Shown here: positions 24,570-37,842 of the stretch, piece after piece
Numbering within the stretch: position 1 is the first letter of the stretch
How the letters are laid out: every line of letters begins with the position of its first letter
Assembly (NCBI GenBank): GCA_907165275.2
Contig: OU015660.1
Location: 5,148,501 to 5,212,500, forward strand
Source: Zygaena filipendulae
Lineage: Eukaryota; Arthropoda; Insecta; Lepidoptera; Zygaenidae
Reading direction: 5' to 3'
DNA length: 64,000 nt
Translations under genes and position numbers: made by a program
The notes under the pieces: generated by a model
What the model was told of the DNA's origin: nothing
The model's input: the letters and a program-made list of their open reading frames with translations, nothing else
The model's database searches: none

Positions 24570-27500
24570 TTTATATTTCCAATGTAGGTATATGAACACG
24601 CCAAGTCACATTTTCTATATTGCATAGTATTTAAGTCATGCTTAAGTTGTTATGTAAAATCGCAAGTATTGACTAAGAAAATTTAAATATGTAGTTAACA
24701 ATCACAAACTACAAACTAACATAGTTCGTTTATAATAAACTTTTTCCTTTCGCGTTCATATTATTATTTTACGGCCACAAATTTTATCTCGTTGCTTCAA
24801 CGCAGCAAATAAACACAGAGAACTAAACAATTTGCTGTTTGCAAATCAATTTTTCAAACGAGTTTCGACGTTATGGAAAATATTTAAGAACTACTGTTAT
24901 ATTTACAGCCGTAAATTTTAGGTTGTAGTATGTAAACGCATATTGTTAAATATTACAGGCAAACACAGGGTTCGCACAGTGCGCAATGTTGTGTATGAAC
25001 CCGCTTTTTTATGAGGTAACATTGGATTCTTTTAGCTGAGGTAGGTAGGTACCTCTGTATTACATAGTTACTATTTATCCACCATATCTCTTATATTTTG
25101 CATATAGGTATAATAGCGGACAAAGTTTTCGCTCGTAGCAGATCCGTAGCTGGAATTGACTTAAGAATAAATGAGCAATTGAAACTTCTACTACGATGCC
25201 TCTCTATCTTGACAGACTCACGTGAATATTAAACGGCTAATTTAGATTTTTCAACAATAGCAAACAAGAACCCGAGTTCCGCTGATCGATCCGGGCCCCC
25301 TCGGTTCCGGTCACAGCTAAAACTCCGAGCCCGTTTTTAAAATCCCCACTTAAAATTGACCAGAATAAATTGAAACATCGCGACAGTGGCCTCCGTTGAA
25401 AATTTAATCGAAACAAGGACAGTGCAAGTGAGGGAGTAGACCTAATCATACTGGATGTGTTGTCTGCAGCAGGTAGCAAAAAGCTAATTGTGTATTCTTT
25501 CCTCGCTCCTGTAGTCCTTAATCCGACTCGTTTTGCTTCACCCCACTGATCCCGTCCTCCAATCCTCCAACAAGATAGAAGATGTAAAATAGACTGTGTC
25601 GTATTATATTTATTATAACTTACAAATTATATTCGACATATACTTACGTAAAAATCTAGACTAAGTCTAGACTATTGACAGAAATCGTAGCTAATGCTTT
25701 TTCATAGAAAATCTTTTTTAGTGAATATCTAATGAGAGTCATAAAGTTTGCTTAATTTTCGATGAATTGCATTGATGAAATCGTTAATAACTAAGTACAC
25801 GGATATTGATGATATTGAAGGAGATATATTTTTATCCGGATCGTCGTAAAATATTATCTGTTGGAGATTAAGTGCACAGTAGGTACGTGTATGAGTGTGT
25901 GAGATCACGTTCGAACGATGTTATATACCCGAAATTATCGAGTAAATTACGGTGTAGATAACTAAGACTATAAGGTTAGCTGATGTAGCCTGTTTGGGGT
26001 GGATAGGTAGGTATCTTACAACCTAGATACCCGAACATAATGCAGCAGGACCCAATAACGGAGGACGCGGTAGTAAGATGGAAATTGCCAGGGAAAAATT
26101 TGCATTTTTATTGAAATTTTCCACTCCTGCTCGCGGATAAAACTATGTTTGTAAAATATTGTTAGAGGTGTTCCTATAGCATGTTTCTAGTAAGAATGTA
26201 TTTTATAACTATTATAAATGCTATATTACCTGCAGAATTGTAGTCAATTCAGTGACAGTTAAATCATAGGTCGTATCAAATTACTCGTTAGTACCTAACG
26301 ATAAGAAGCGGAGTTTAAATAACTATATTATATTTGAATTTTAAAGAGATTATGCCTACGTGAAATAGTTTAATCTTATGCATAAATCTCAAAACACAGT
26401 TCCTATACAATATAAGTTATAAATATTCAAATATATTTGAATACGTATGATGAAGAAAAATGTAAAATACCAAATGACTAGTGATCCTGGAACCTAGTTA
26501 TTAACTAGTATTCTCGAATATACGAGTTTTAAAACCAATTTTTGATGGGTACTAATAAATTTCTAACGCGTCACTGCTTGCGATCACCAGACAATTTCTT
26601 TGCTATGTATTTTAGGTACAGTTCCATATAGAGATACAGCAGTGGGTATATATCCAGTTGACTTTAGGGAGGGAATCATAATAGGAAAATTTTCCGGGCG
26701 AATATGAGAGCGGCATTCGATACCCTTTCACTCGTATTGTTTTTATTTTCCAACCCTAATGAAAGTGGGTCTGTATTGCAATTTCAATATTGGCATATTG
26801 AAACATATAAATAATATAGCAAGAATAACGTAATTTTCTACTTATTACAGTTTATTGTTCATTACGAACTTCCCTCTCCCTGGCGCTAACATTTGTTTAT
26901 ATAATATGAGAACATTTTTTTATTTAGTTCACTAGCAGTTTTTTTGTAGGTTATAATAATATCTAAGATTTGTCTCATCATCAATTTCTGCTCTATTTAA
27001 ATTTAGTACCTCAAAAACGGTTATTGTATAGCTTTTCGTAAGCTAACCCTTTTACTCCCATAAAACTCGGTAGCTACTGGTGATCGTGCAAAAAACTTCT
27101 TTTGTTACGTTACACGTAGTTTTAAAGCCTACATTTGCATAACAATTGGCTGATTTTATTACATCGGGAGCAGTGTTTTACGATCGCTTATCGAATCGAT
27201 GATCTCCTTTGTAATAATAAAAAAAGTACCTAGTTATATTTTCGTAACCAATCGTATAATATCTTGCTTCTGTTAATGTAGAGTGAATAAAATAATTTGG
27301 CCTCGGAATTTGTTTGGTAATTATCTATACTTAGTAAAATTTTTGGAATGTTGAAATTTTATATAAATTGGTCGGCAATGTTACAGCAAATAACCTGTTA
27401 TCGCACCTCATAACAGCCAGGAGTTTTCCTTAAATCTCTCACTTCACAATCATTTGCCTGTAAAGTGTTTTGACACCCGACACGTACATACCCACCTTAC

Positions 27501-30500
27501 ATTTTATTCAAGATAAAGCAAACACCGCTCTGAGAAGATAAAGAGGAGAAATCGACCGCAACTATATAAAGGTTTGCGGCGATAAAAATACTATGTTTAT
27601 TTGCACGTCCTACATCAGCGCCCCTTCCATGTTGAGCTGGCTTATGAGCAACTAAAATGAAATATCTGAAATAGATCTAAAACTCAAAGAAATAAGATTT
27701 GGTATCGAACGAATCCATTTACCAGGGTAAGGCGTTTACAATAAACGCTTTAAGAAGTTGAACTTATATTCCGCCCGTATCAGTAAATTCGTATCCCTAT
27801 ATCTCCAACAATTTTTCCCCCTAAAAACGTGATTTAAAAAGACTGCTAAATTCTTTTTCTCGGTTGTGTTAGGGTTAATATTTATGTGTCTTTTCCTCAG
27901 TAAAAAGAGAAGGCAGGTGGTAGATGTTCGTTAATTAAACTTTAAAAGATCAAAAAATTTAACATATACTATAACTTACTAAGTGGGTTTATTTGGAATT
28001 GAAACCGGCACCCGCATCCGGCCGCTTTTGGTTCGTCTTTCAGTTAGTTAGGTAACTAAAGGAACGTAATTGTTTGTATTATTATCTTTTTGATGTAAAA
28101 AGATTTAAGGGGTTTTGTATCTAAAAATAGTCACAGAGTTTTTCTGTGTATATATTATGTATTATGTATAGGTACATAAGTAAGTAACATATTCTTTTTC
28201 GTCAGCTTTTGTTTTGAGTTAGTTCAATAATATATGATACGTACCTATACAAGTGAGCTAAGTTCGTCATTAAAGTTGAGGTTGGTTTTTTTCTTAGAGC
28301 TGAAGGTGTGGGCGTAATGAAGCCGAGAGTTTAATGAGCTTACCACGTTATTCAACAAATTTTTCTAGGAAAAAACTAACGTAGGTAATCATTTATGATC
28401 TCTTACTAACTTTTTGCCGAGATTAAATAAAACTTAGGTAGTACTGTCGTGGGGTAATTTTATTTTAAATTTACTAGCGAATTGTAGATAAATAAGAAAG
28501 CTCGTGTTTTTAATAAGCCGAAAATATTATAAATCTAAAAACCGTTCCGTAACAAACACTTTACGATAAGAGTGTTAAAAGTATTTATTTATTTAAATAA
28601 ATCGGTGACATTATAGTTTAATTTTTATTATTATAATACTCTTAGCTGTTCAAATGGGTTTAATAATATTTGATCACTTTCATACAATGATTAAAAACAA
28701 TGACGTCTTTGAGATTTTAATACTGATCTGATTGTTAGTTAATAGCTACTAAATAACAAAGACACGCTTAACTTTAAGTTTAATTAGCAATTAAGTTGAA
28801 ATTTGTGGGCATTACAAGATTAATTTCAAAATATTTTTTTGCATATAGGTACCTACTTGTCAATAAACAAATTACATTATTTAAAATTTAAATTTAAACT
28901 TTTGCTATTATATATACGTTTAGTAAAAAACTATAAGAACCTAAGTGGATATTATATGTACCATATTATTAAAAATCTAAAATTCATTAAAGCATAGATC
29001 TTAGAAAAAATCAAGGTACCTACTCATACAAAATCTAGGTAACTTTATAATATAAGCCTGTTAAGGCACGTGGTATTGTCTCGATCCTAGTAATTAGGTG
29101 ATTTGTTAGTTATCGGTGTAGGTACATTATCTTTAACTAAAATACAGCAAATGCATTAAAAACAATTGTTGTTCGATCGATCGTGTAGTCGTATATTACA
29201 TAAACTATGCCCTTTTATAGCAATGCTGTCACATGTTATAGCCAATATGCTTAGAGCAACAATTTGTCATAGGTAACTACATAACAGTTTAATAAATGAA
29301 ATACTCTGAATATAGATGCAAAAAAAGTTAAATCCGAATTCAATTTATTATACCTAAAAGGTATCTAAAAATTTACAAGTAAATATTTATTTTTATACAA
29401 TAGAAGCTAAATATATATATTATGTAGGTATAATTTTTCGGTGCTTATTATATTTTTTATGGCTTAACTTTTGCCATTGATGTCCCAACTACCTCAGTAG
29501 TATGCCACCATTTGTTTTTATTGGTCGAATAAAAGCAATCCAAACGCGCATAAAGAGTCATTGAATCGAATTTGAAATGTATGCTAATGTTACCTCCGAG
29601 TTGGTGTAATTGAAAGAACTTCCTCTTACAGAATCACTCGATCATATAGATAGGCGTAAAGCGCGTCAGTTATCAGTGCTCCTAAGAAATTCGTGTATAA
29701 ACAGCGCCATGAAAAATTCAATAGGTCGACGACCAAGTTGCTGGAATGAAAGTCAGAAAAAAACGAGAACAATAACGTAGATTTAATCAGTATTCAATGT
29801 GCGACGTTGCTGTCCACAGCTGGGATATTTGGCAAGCGCACAACTTCTGGGACGTTTACTATGGGCTTTGACGACAGCGAAACAATACGACAGTTGGTTT
29901 GTTTTACACAATTCAAAATCGCACAATTAAAACAATTCAAATTATATAGAACTAAATTAATGATTATAGAGTAATGAGTCAATTTAATCTACTATAGCGC
30001 AAAAAAAGAAAATTTATATGACATAATAGATATACGGAAAACGTGAAGATTGTTCACATTACCATGTTAGTGTGTCTAAATTTTGTTAGTGTTTATCTAA
30101 TCGCCAATGTAAATACTGCATACACAACCGAATTTATACCCGGATTTGCAGTAACCGAAACAGGTATAGTTAGATCCTACTTACCTACTTGTTAATTCAA
30201 TTGCGAAGTTAATCGTTTTTATTAGTCAGTTCGTTCATTTCTTAATACCTCCAAAGTCTAAATTATTCAAACATACTGTCATATAACAACCCGGCATTTA
30301 TGCACATACTTGATCCTCATTAAATTCGTTTTAAGTGTATTCCTGTGTTAAATATCTAATTGTTATTACAACTGTCATCGGTGCTAATGAATAAGATGCA
30401 ATTCAAATCAATTTGAAGAACATCGCAATACATTTATGATACTAATTTTATTAATTAAAATTAGTTTAAAACAAGTGAGTAGCCTTTATTTTTAAAGAAA

Positions 30501-33500
30501 AATACACAGGCCACAGTCCTTATAATTTATATTCAGCAATAAATCATAAATGTTTATCTCAAGCAATATCTATGTAAAACAATGACGCTTACTTCACTTG
30601 GGTAGCTAGCTGTAACATTTTCACCTTTGATAAAGGAAAATGTAGGAGAATTTTTAATAAAAAATACCCCTCTGAATATATACTCAGAACCCCGCGTGAG
30701 GCTTGAAATATGTAACTAAGTACCTGTATATTTATGTACCAGTTCAAAACGGTGACGAAAATTTAAAATTCTATCCAAAGTCACATTCAATTACTACCAA
30801 GGAGCAATGAAACAATTTATTTAACTTAGTTTCTAGTGAACTCGGGAACATTGAACCATCTCCAAACTGATTATAATGTCATATTTACATAATAAGTAAT
30901 TTATTATCATTTATTTACTGCGCAACACCATCGCCTCGATATTTATGACACGTAGGCATATTTTAAACAAAAATGACCAACTATGTGGCACTGTGTAATA
31001 ATATTTTAGCAATAATATTATTGATATTAACCAATCATTATCAATTTCACAGAAAGTTAGAATGTACAGTCGAAATTTTCGTAACCATGGATAAAATACG
31101 ATACGGAAATTTAGTAGCAATAAGTTCTATACTAACTTACCTACGAGTTTGTTATCACCCCCATCTTTTGAAGTATAGTCCTGAGGTGGAGTTGCAGTTT
31201 TTTTCCAGGGCCTTGAGGACATACATCAGGAAGTGGAGTGCATTTTTGCGTCGTGGCGCTCCAATTATTTTGTGAGATTGTTTTCTTCTGGTATTATGGA
31301 AATATAGATCTCTGCAAGAGGCAAAAGTGGTGAAGGAATTGTTTTTAGCAAAGGTCAGGATAATTTCTTGTCCTTGTCTCCTCCGCTTTTTTAGCGGCTG
31401 ACAGATGACATGACAGACGTTGCAGCTGCTACCTCTAGGGAGCATGTTAATAAGCGCCGCGTTAATAACTGCGTTTGCAAATGATTTAGTTGCAGACATA
31501 TAAGATGACGAGTGGTGGGTGCTGTTACAAATATGCAGCAGACCACGATTCCTCCTTAAAAACCGACTTAAAAAACATGAGGAGGTTATTATTTATTCAT
31601 TCTATAGTAAAGATTACTCACACTCAGTTAAAATTTCAAATGACCTATTGTAAACATACAGTCATACTTACAGTTAACGTAAAGTCCGAGACAGGTCGAT
31701 ACGCTATATAGATAATAAACCAAAGCAGTCTACGCTAGATAACAAACCGTGCTAACATAGCAGGAGTTCATCGACCTACAAGGACGGAATTCGTCATCCG
31801 ATGGGTCAAGGTCACGTCGACTCATGTCACACTACGTCACTCAGATCTGCATCTGCGATCGTCTACACCGATACCCCCGCATTGTACATCAACATTTTTT
31901 CATCTAAATTTGAACACTGCGCCTTCGGAATAAGATCTACGAGTTTGAGATTCTAAATGTGTGCATTAACCTCGTTTCACGCCAAGATTGTTTGTCTGAT
32001 TGCTAAATGCTTCAAGATTGTTTTTTTATAGTTTATACGGAAGGCGGTAGTGAAGCTGTATTAAATATTACATAAATAGTAATCTTTGTTTAATATAAAA
32101 CATTTTTAAATGATTTTCATTCCATTTTGTTTCTATATTTATATATTATTATCATGTAATATGATCTTTGTTAATAAAAGAATATATTCGTATTATATGT
32201 TTCATATTACTTTATTCATGAATGATTGGTTATACTTTAATGGTTCTGAAGACAATTAAGCTATACCTAAATTGTTCGCCAAAAACATACCCGGGCAGGA
32301 ATTATCTGTGTAATCAGATATTTTGAAAATAAAACTACTTTGTCTATTAAAACATTTCATTTAAAAAAAAAAACCAGTTAATATACTTATTATGTGGCTT
32401 ATTAAGTCAATTGAGAAAATTAATGTGGTTTTTTTAGATCTAATAACTAAATTATCTAATATTTCATTTTAAATTAAAATATTATTTAATACAGAAATCA
32501 GGTAGAGATACTTTTTTAAGGTTCCAACAGGCATTCTCAAAGTGATTATCGACATAAATTTTCGATTTTAAATAAAAATTATGTATCGAGCTAATCACAT
32601 AAATAATAAGGGAACAGCGACAGATGGCGCATCGTAGGTATCGCTGTGTCCAACAGTTTTATTCCGCTCTATCATTTTACAACAATAAATTGTGTTGGTT
32701 GAAAAAAAAAAGTTGATACTTATAGGTAGGTAAGTAAAGGTCTACACAAGAAAATTACCGTCGGCTCCACAAAGCGGATTCAGATGGAAAGCCACAAGGT
32801 GGTCTGTAATTATTAATAAAGCATTGTAGATGGATGAAAAAACAAGATAGAACTTCATTAAAGCAAGTCCCCAGTCGGTGTTGTAATAAATAATTTTTAT
32901 CCACGCTTTTGTGTCATAATGTGAGAAAACAAATTATTATTACAACACATTTTGGAAATTTTCAACCATATCAAAGCAGAACGAATAGATGCAGGTAACT
33001 TAAATTTCTTATATACCTCTAACGATACACACACACACACGTGATAATTATGATAAATGTAGAGGCATTTTTAACGAATGAAATTTCTTAATTATGCACA
33101 GCAATCGTGGTAATTCGTTATACCTACCTAGTTAAGATAGACATCTCATCACTTATTTTCGAGTTTGTCTGCCTTATTAATTAACTTAATTTAAATTAAC
33201 TTTTATAACTCAAGTTTTGCTTGCAGTTTTTAATAGTAACTGAGATAATTTAAATTGGTAATTAATGAAATTACGTTGCTGTTCTTTATATGTAAAATAT
33301 TGCTTACCTAAGTAGGTATTTTAGTTTAGTTTAATTTATATTATTTCGTACTACCTATCAATGTTAACAAAATGTCAAGACAAAATGTCACAGAGAATAG
33401 TACAATTGTCAAAGGATATATAATATTATGATACAATATAAAAATAATCATATTACAAAATAGTATTATAATAGAAATGTCAAGGTAATTTAAATATAAA

Positions 33501-34370
33501 AAAAATATGAATAAATGCTATTATATAGGTTTTACATAAAATTCATTTATGGAGTAATATGCTTTATCCAATAAATAGGCTATCAATCGGCGATAAAAAG
33601 TTTTGTCATCATTTTCATTTTACATCCCACCATGTATTTTATATTTTTTGTTTTTAGTGATAATAAAGAATATTTGTTTTTGTATTTTATATAAAAAAAG
33701 ATACGAAAAGTATTATCAATTAATTACTGCTGCTACCAATAATACCATTCTTTAAGTATTTTAAAAATTGTAGTTAAATATCTTAGTTTAGAAAAATCTA
33801 TAACTCTCCTATAACTTGCGACCATAAAGTATAGGTAGGTATGCATACGGATACTCTCCTTACAGATATTATTTCTAAATTTATATTAACAAATCCTAAA
33901 CATTGTAGGAACACAAATATGTTTGTAAAATAGATTCATATCGACTCAAGTAGGTATACCTACTTGAATGCTATGAAATGTTATCTCTTCATATGAATGA
34001 TTATTTCCAAATCATAACTCAAATCCTGCGGCACAATGGATAATAATTTAACGAACATTCAAGATTTCGTGCAACTAAATTTAGATACATGCTCGTAGCA
34101 TCGAAATCATCAGCCAATTAAAATCTCTAAACTTATCTTCGTCAAGTCACTTTGAAGCTTAAACGTTCCCTTTTGTCCGATTAGGATGCATCCTAAAAGC
34201 TTCCAGCCGATAAACAAGAGAGCCCTGGAATGCGCGTTGTCGGGCACCGGCGCCTTCTTAAACCACAACATTGAAAATACTGGCTGTACAGTCTTTATTA
34301 AAACGGCAGAGAGTTTATTTTTATGCGTTATTAGATAAAGTGAAATTGGTGGATTATATAGCAATGGTGG
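24570..34370. other. long AT-rich intergenic interval
   Basis: No supported gene. 25230-25580 is less AT-rich, with an 80-codon minus frame of unknown status. 30973-31499 has overlapping opposite-strand frames of 100 and 114 codons without recognisable domains. 31557-31590 has an AACCGACTTAAAAAA...GAGGAGGTT repeat fragment. 31740-31880 is moderately G+C-rich with TCAAGGTCA (31806-31814), an FTZ-F1-type half-site. A (CA)n run lies at about 33029-33040. Confidence 0.45.
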
Positions 34371-34379
34371 ACCGTCATG

Positions 34380-34445
34380 AAGTATGTGACGTCACTCGAC
34401 CAATGAGCGCAGAGGGCGACGCCAGCGCTACAAAATGGCCGCTTA
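34380..34445. promoter_or_regulatory. candidate Hox boundary / Polycomb response / promoter block
   Basis: This compact G+C-rich island carries a perfect CRE palindrome TGACGTCA (34387-34394), a CCAAT box (34400-34404), AGAGGGCGA (34411-34419) matching 8 of 9 positions of the CTCF core AGRKGGCRS, and AAAATGGCCGC (34432-34442). The complement of the last word contains GCCATTTT, a PHO/YY1 site. Clustering of CTCF-like and PHO sites is typical of boundary and PRE elements in the Drosophila bithorax complex. Its place in the abd-A/Abd-B interval, 7 kb from iab-4, suits that. Function is inferred; a TATA-less promoter is an alternative. Confidence 0.4.
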
Positions 34446-35399
34446 ATTTTGACGGCCGTCGCTTCAATAATATTTTAGGCCTAAACGTAAACAAGTTTTT
34501 TCCATATTAATTATTAAAAATATAACAAAAAAGTATTAGTAATTAACTTTTCATGATATACAGTAAAATAAAAATCAAAAGGTGTTGACTAAGTGCATAT
34601 AATTCCGGGATAACAACGTGAGGTAAGTGTAGCAACTAGAAAAACAACCTAATATCATTGAATATACAAATAAAATGTATGTAGGTATACCATATAAAAT
34701 TATATTTTTTAATAAACAGTACAAATACTTATTTTGAACGATTGATTAAATAAAAAAAAACTTTAATTTTTTTTTTAAATAGAGACTAAGTGTAGGTAGG
34801 TACCTACCTACTTTACTCTTGGGTCAAGCAGATAAATTTTTCATAAACTTTTTTTTTTTCGTGAGAACATACCTTTTACAAAGAACATAATTATGCTTTA
34901 TTTCAGTGCTTACGTAACTTAGGTAGGTACTTAATTACCCAAAAAAACATTTGTATACTTGGCACTGAAATACGTGGGCGATGTAGGTATTTACGCCAGT
35001 ACAAACTTGTACCTACTTTCAAATATTTTTTGTTATTTGTATTATTGGTAGGTACATACGTACCTATACCTGTATAGGCACGAACTGTGCAATTGCATAA
35101 ATACAATTAAATGCAATTTTTATCTTTACGACCCTTTTTTTACTGGCGGAAATAATTAAAAGTTACTTGAAAATATTTGGAGTCTTTGGATACTTGTTCG
35201 CAAATGTACATAGATACATTAATTTACTTAAAACATTTAATTTTATCATAGTACTTTTAAATGTAATAGTAGTCTTAGCTCTTTAGGTGTATGAATAATA
35301 TACCTAGTTTGAATTATATATACCTATATATATATTGAATAACATAATTTTTTTTTTCTTAATTGGCGTCACTTTTGCATGGCACTCTCCTTATCTATA

Positions 35400-35859
35400 T
35401 CTATACTTATAATAAAACTGTAGAGAGGTCAATTCTGTAGGTACATTGAATATATATTCAAAATTAATATTGGAAGATGAATAGTGATCGATACTAATGC
35501 CAAAAATTCAATCAGTAAATTTTTTGTCTGTCTGTCTGTCTGTCTGTATGTGCACGCATGGGTCAAAAACTACTGAAGGGATTTTAACAAAACTTGGTAC
35601 GATTGTAGTCCATACTCCTGGGCAGGTTATAGGCTATAATAACGCTAAGCCTCATAGGAGCTGAGCAGTGACGATAAATTTGAAGCAAGTTGGATGAAAA
35701 TGCGCTTCGAGCTCTTATCCTCTCATACGTTTACTTAATCACGCAAAAACGGCTGAACGGATTTGGATGAAATTTGGCATGGACATAGGTTACTTGTTAT
35801 CCTGGAATTCCCACGGGAACTCCGAAATTACCGCGGGTGAAACCGCGGGCCACAGCTAG
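35400..35859 (+). mobile_element. full-length Helitron-like element, about 460 bp
   Basis: It starts TCTATACTTATAATAAAACTG, carries a long (TCTG)n tract (from about 35526), GGGTCAAAAACTACTGAAGG, AAAACGGCTGAACGGATTTG, a 3' hairpin CCGCGG-GTGAAA-CCGCGG and terminal CTAG (35856-35859) followed by T. Its intact hairpin and ends suggest a fairly young insertion. It is nonautonomous, with no Rep/helicase. Confidence 0.78.
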
Positions 35860-35934
35860 TAAAGCATAAAATAAATTAAACCTATTTTTACCAAAATAAA
35901 AAATTGTTCGATTAGGTACCTATACATTTTGATC

Positions 35935-35982
35935 TCATAAATCGTCATTATTGATGACCTCCAATAATTCACTGTCAGACAT
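35935..35982 (-). other. 15-codon ORF MSDSELLEVINNDDL
   Basis: A minus-strand ATG opens a short acidic peptide ending at TGA. It is preceded on that strand by G+C-rich, leader-like DNA (GGTGCGCAGGCGGCAATAAA). It resembles the start of a protein truncated by a stop, such as a transposase remnant or upstream ORF. Nothing more can be supported. Confidence 0.15.
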
Positions 35983-36476
35983 ATTGATCACCGGATCCAC
36001 AGTAAAATTGCGTCGATTTATTGCCGCCTGCGCACCAATAAAATTACAAAGTTGAAATCAAAATGTCCATTCGAAACTTAAAGTGACATTTTATTATTTA
36101 AAAAGTGTTTTTATTGGGCCAGTATTTTTTAACTTATTTGCAGAAAAGTGCTATTTGTTGTAAAAATATAACGATAAAGTCATAAATGAATTAATATCAA
36201 CTAACGTATAAGTTCTTACGTATGTGGGCAGCGTATTGACCAGTATCTACTTATTAATTTTTTTTTGTATGTTTCAGTGTAATTAACTTTTATATAATTT
36301 CTTTGCTCCAAAATAAAGAATAATCAAAATTGGATGTTATCCTATTTTTAATTTTGAACCTTTCCCGAAAAGAATAATATTACTGTTTATTTTAATAAAT
36401 ATACAGTCACTAACCTTTGCCAAATAACAAATATTATTGTTATATTTCACAACAAAACAGAACTCTATCATAATCG

Positions 36477-36562
36477 GTCAAAAGTACTTTTAACTGAAAA
36501 AAAAAAACCAGTCTTCAGTAGTTTTGACTAAGAACAGATTGGTCAAAAGTATTTTTGACTGG
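36477..36562. repeat. duplicated GGTCAAAAGTA palindromic motif
   Basis: GGTCAAAAGTACTTTTAACT (from 36478) and GGTCAAAAGTATTTTTGACT (from 36541) are two near-palindromic copies about 64 bp apart. The CAGTAGTTTTGACT wording between them continues the theme. This is a small inverted and direct repeat cluster. Confidence 0.5.
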
Positions 36563-37329
36563 AAATTAATGCTGCTGCAGGTGAGATTAGGTTTGTAGTG
36601 CTGATATAAACTTCAACTTTTCTTTTCCGCAAATTTTGAAAGCCTTGTTTTGTGAAAACTACTTTTGTTCGATTTAGAGTTCTGTACTTAATGTGACATA
36701 CCTATACCAAAGTAGGTAAAATCTATTTTTAAAATCTTCAAATCAAAAATCTTCAAATCTCTTCATAATGCCTGAATTGATTTTCATAAAATTAAATTAT
36801 ATGTCTTCCTTGAATTTGTGTAACAAAATTACCATAGTCTCTCTCTATAATAAGTCTCTCTCTATAATATGGATATACATAGACTTTCGTAGCAGGTCTA
36901 CGAAGCTACGAGGCTACTCAGTATATAAAGTAGTCTTAAAAATACAATTTTGCGCTTATGCTTTACGTAATGAAATTAATTTGAAAACCTTATTAGAATA
37001 TTACACGACGCAGAAAAATGGAGCGGAGATGTGTACGTAGATATAATATATTGAAGGTAGTAATAAACGCAACGGCTTTTTTGCCGCAATCGTTCGAGCA
37101 TAAACGCATGTTGGACAATATTACCCTTTGATTTTATATATATTATAAATATACGTATAGTTTTAAGAATACTTACAGAGCTAGATTTAAAGTCTCTAAA
37201 AATTGCCTCATTAAAAAAATATAGGTTTAATAGGTTTAATACGTACATTGGCACTCAGATTAGCGAAAGTACCGAGGTCACTCCGAAGGTAGGTATTACC
37301 TAAACTGTATAGTATTAAATTATTATTAT

Positions 37330-37641
37330 TAATACGAAACTTTGTATATATATGGATATACGGATGTTTGTTACTCTTTGACCCAAAATTTACTAAATAG
37401 ATTTTAATGAAACTGTACAATAATATAGCTTATCTATACATCAGAATAGTACATAGAGTAGGTATTTTTTATCCCGAAATTCTCGCGGGAACTCTGAAAT
37501 TAACGCGGGTGATATTGAATATATTTTATTCCATACTACACGTTGTCAGAGGTACAGAAAAGGACATAAAATACTTTTTACTCTGGAATTCCCGCGGGAT
37601 CTCCGAAATTAACGTGGGTGAACACGCGGGGGACAGCTATT
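37330..37641 (+). mobile_element. two adjacent Helitron-like 3' fragments
   Basis: 37370-37514 and 37540-37641 each carry the CCCGCGGGA-type block, CTCCGAAATTAACG (or CTCTGAAATTAACG) and GGGTGA. The second ends GGGGGACAGCTAT, a decayed CTAG terminus. Two tandem partial copies suggest insertion of one into the other or a tandem duplication. The 100-codon frame across them (37407-37709) is repeat-derived. Confidence 0.55.
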
Positions 37642-37652
37642 TTCTATATATT

Positions 37653-37715
37653 TTTAACCGACCTCCAAAAAAGAGGAGGTTCTGCATTCAGCTGTATGTA
37701 TATTTTTAAAATCAA
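37653..37715. repeat. AACCGACCTCCAAAAAAGAGGAGGTT repeat fragment
   Basis: A small inverted motif (AACCGACCTCC with GAGGAGGTT) followed by TCTGCATTCAGCTGTATGTA. This wording is widely dispersed in lepidopteran genomes. A related fragment is at 31557-31590. Confidence 0.45.
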
Positions 37716-37842
37716 CAAGTCACAATGGAAAATTTTGGTTACTTTATGACCTCTAATCAGTATAAATACACGTAGAGGTGCACAGCTGATATTATTATGA
37801 CACACGGTAAGTTATAGTGCTCATAAAGTTATAGGTACATAC

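Noticed and set aside
30973..31499. Overlapping opposite-strand ORFs of 100 and 114 codons
   Set aside because: At this base composition a few 100-codon frames are expected by chance in 64 kb (about four by a simple stop-codon estimate). Neither has a recognisable domain or codon bias.
37407..37709. 100-codon plus-strand ORF
   Set aside because: It runs through Helitron-like and AACCGACCTCC repeat fragments.
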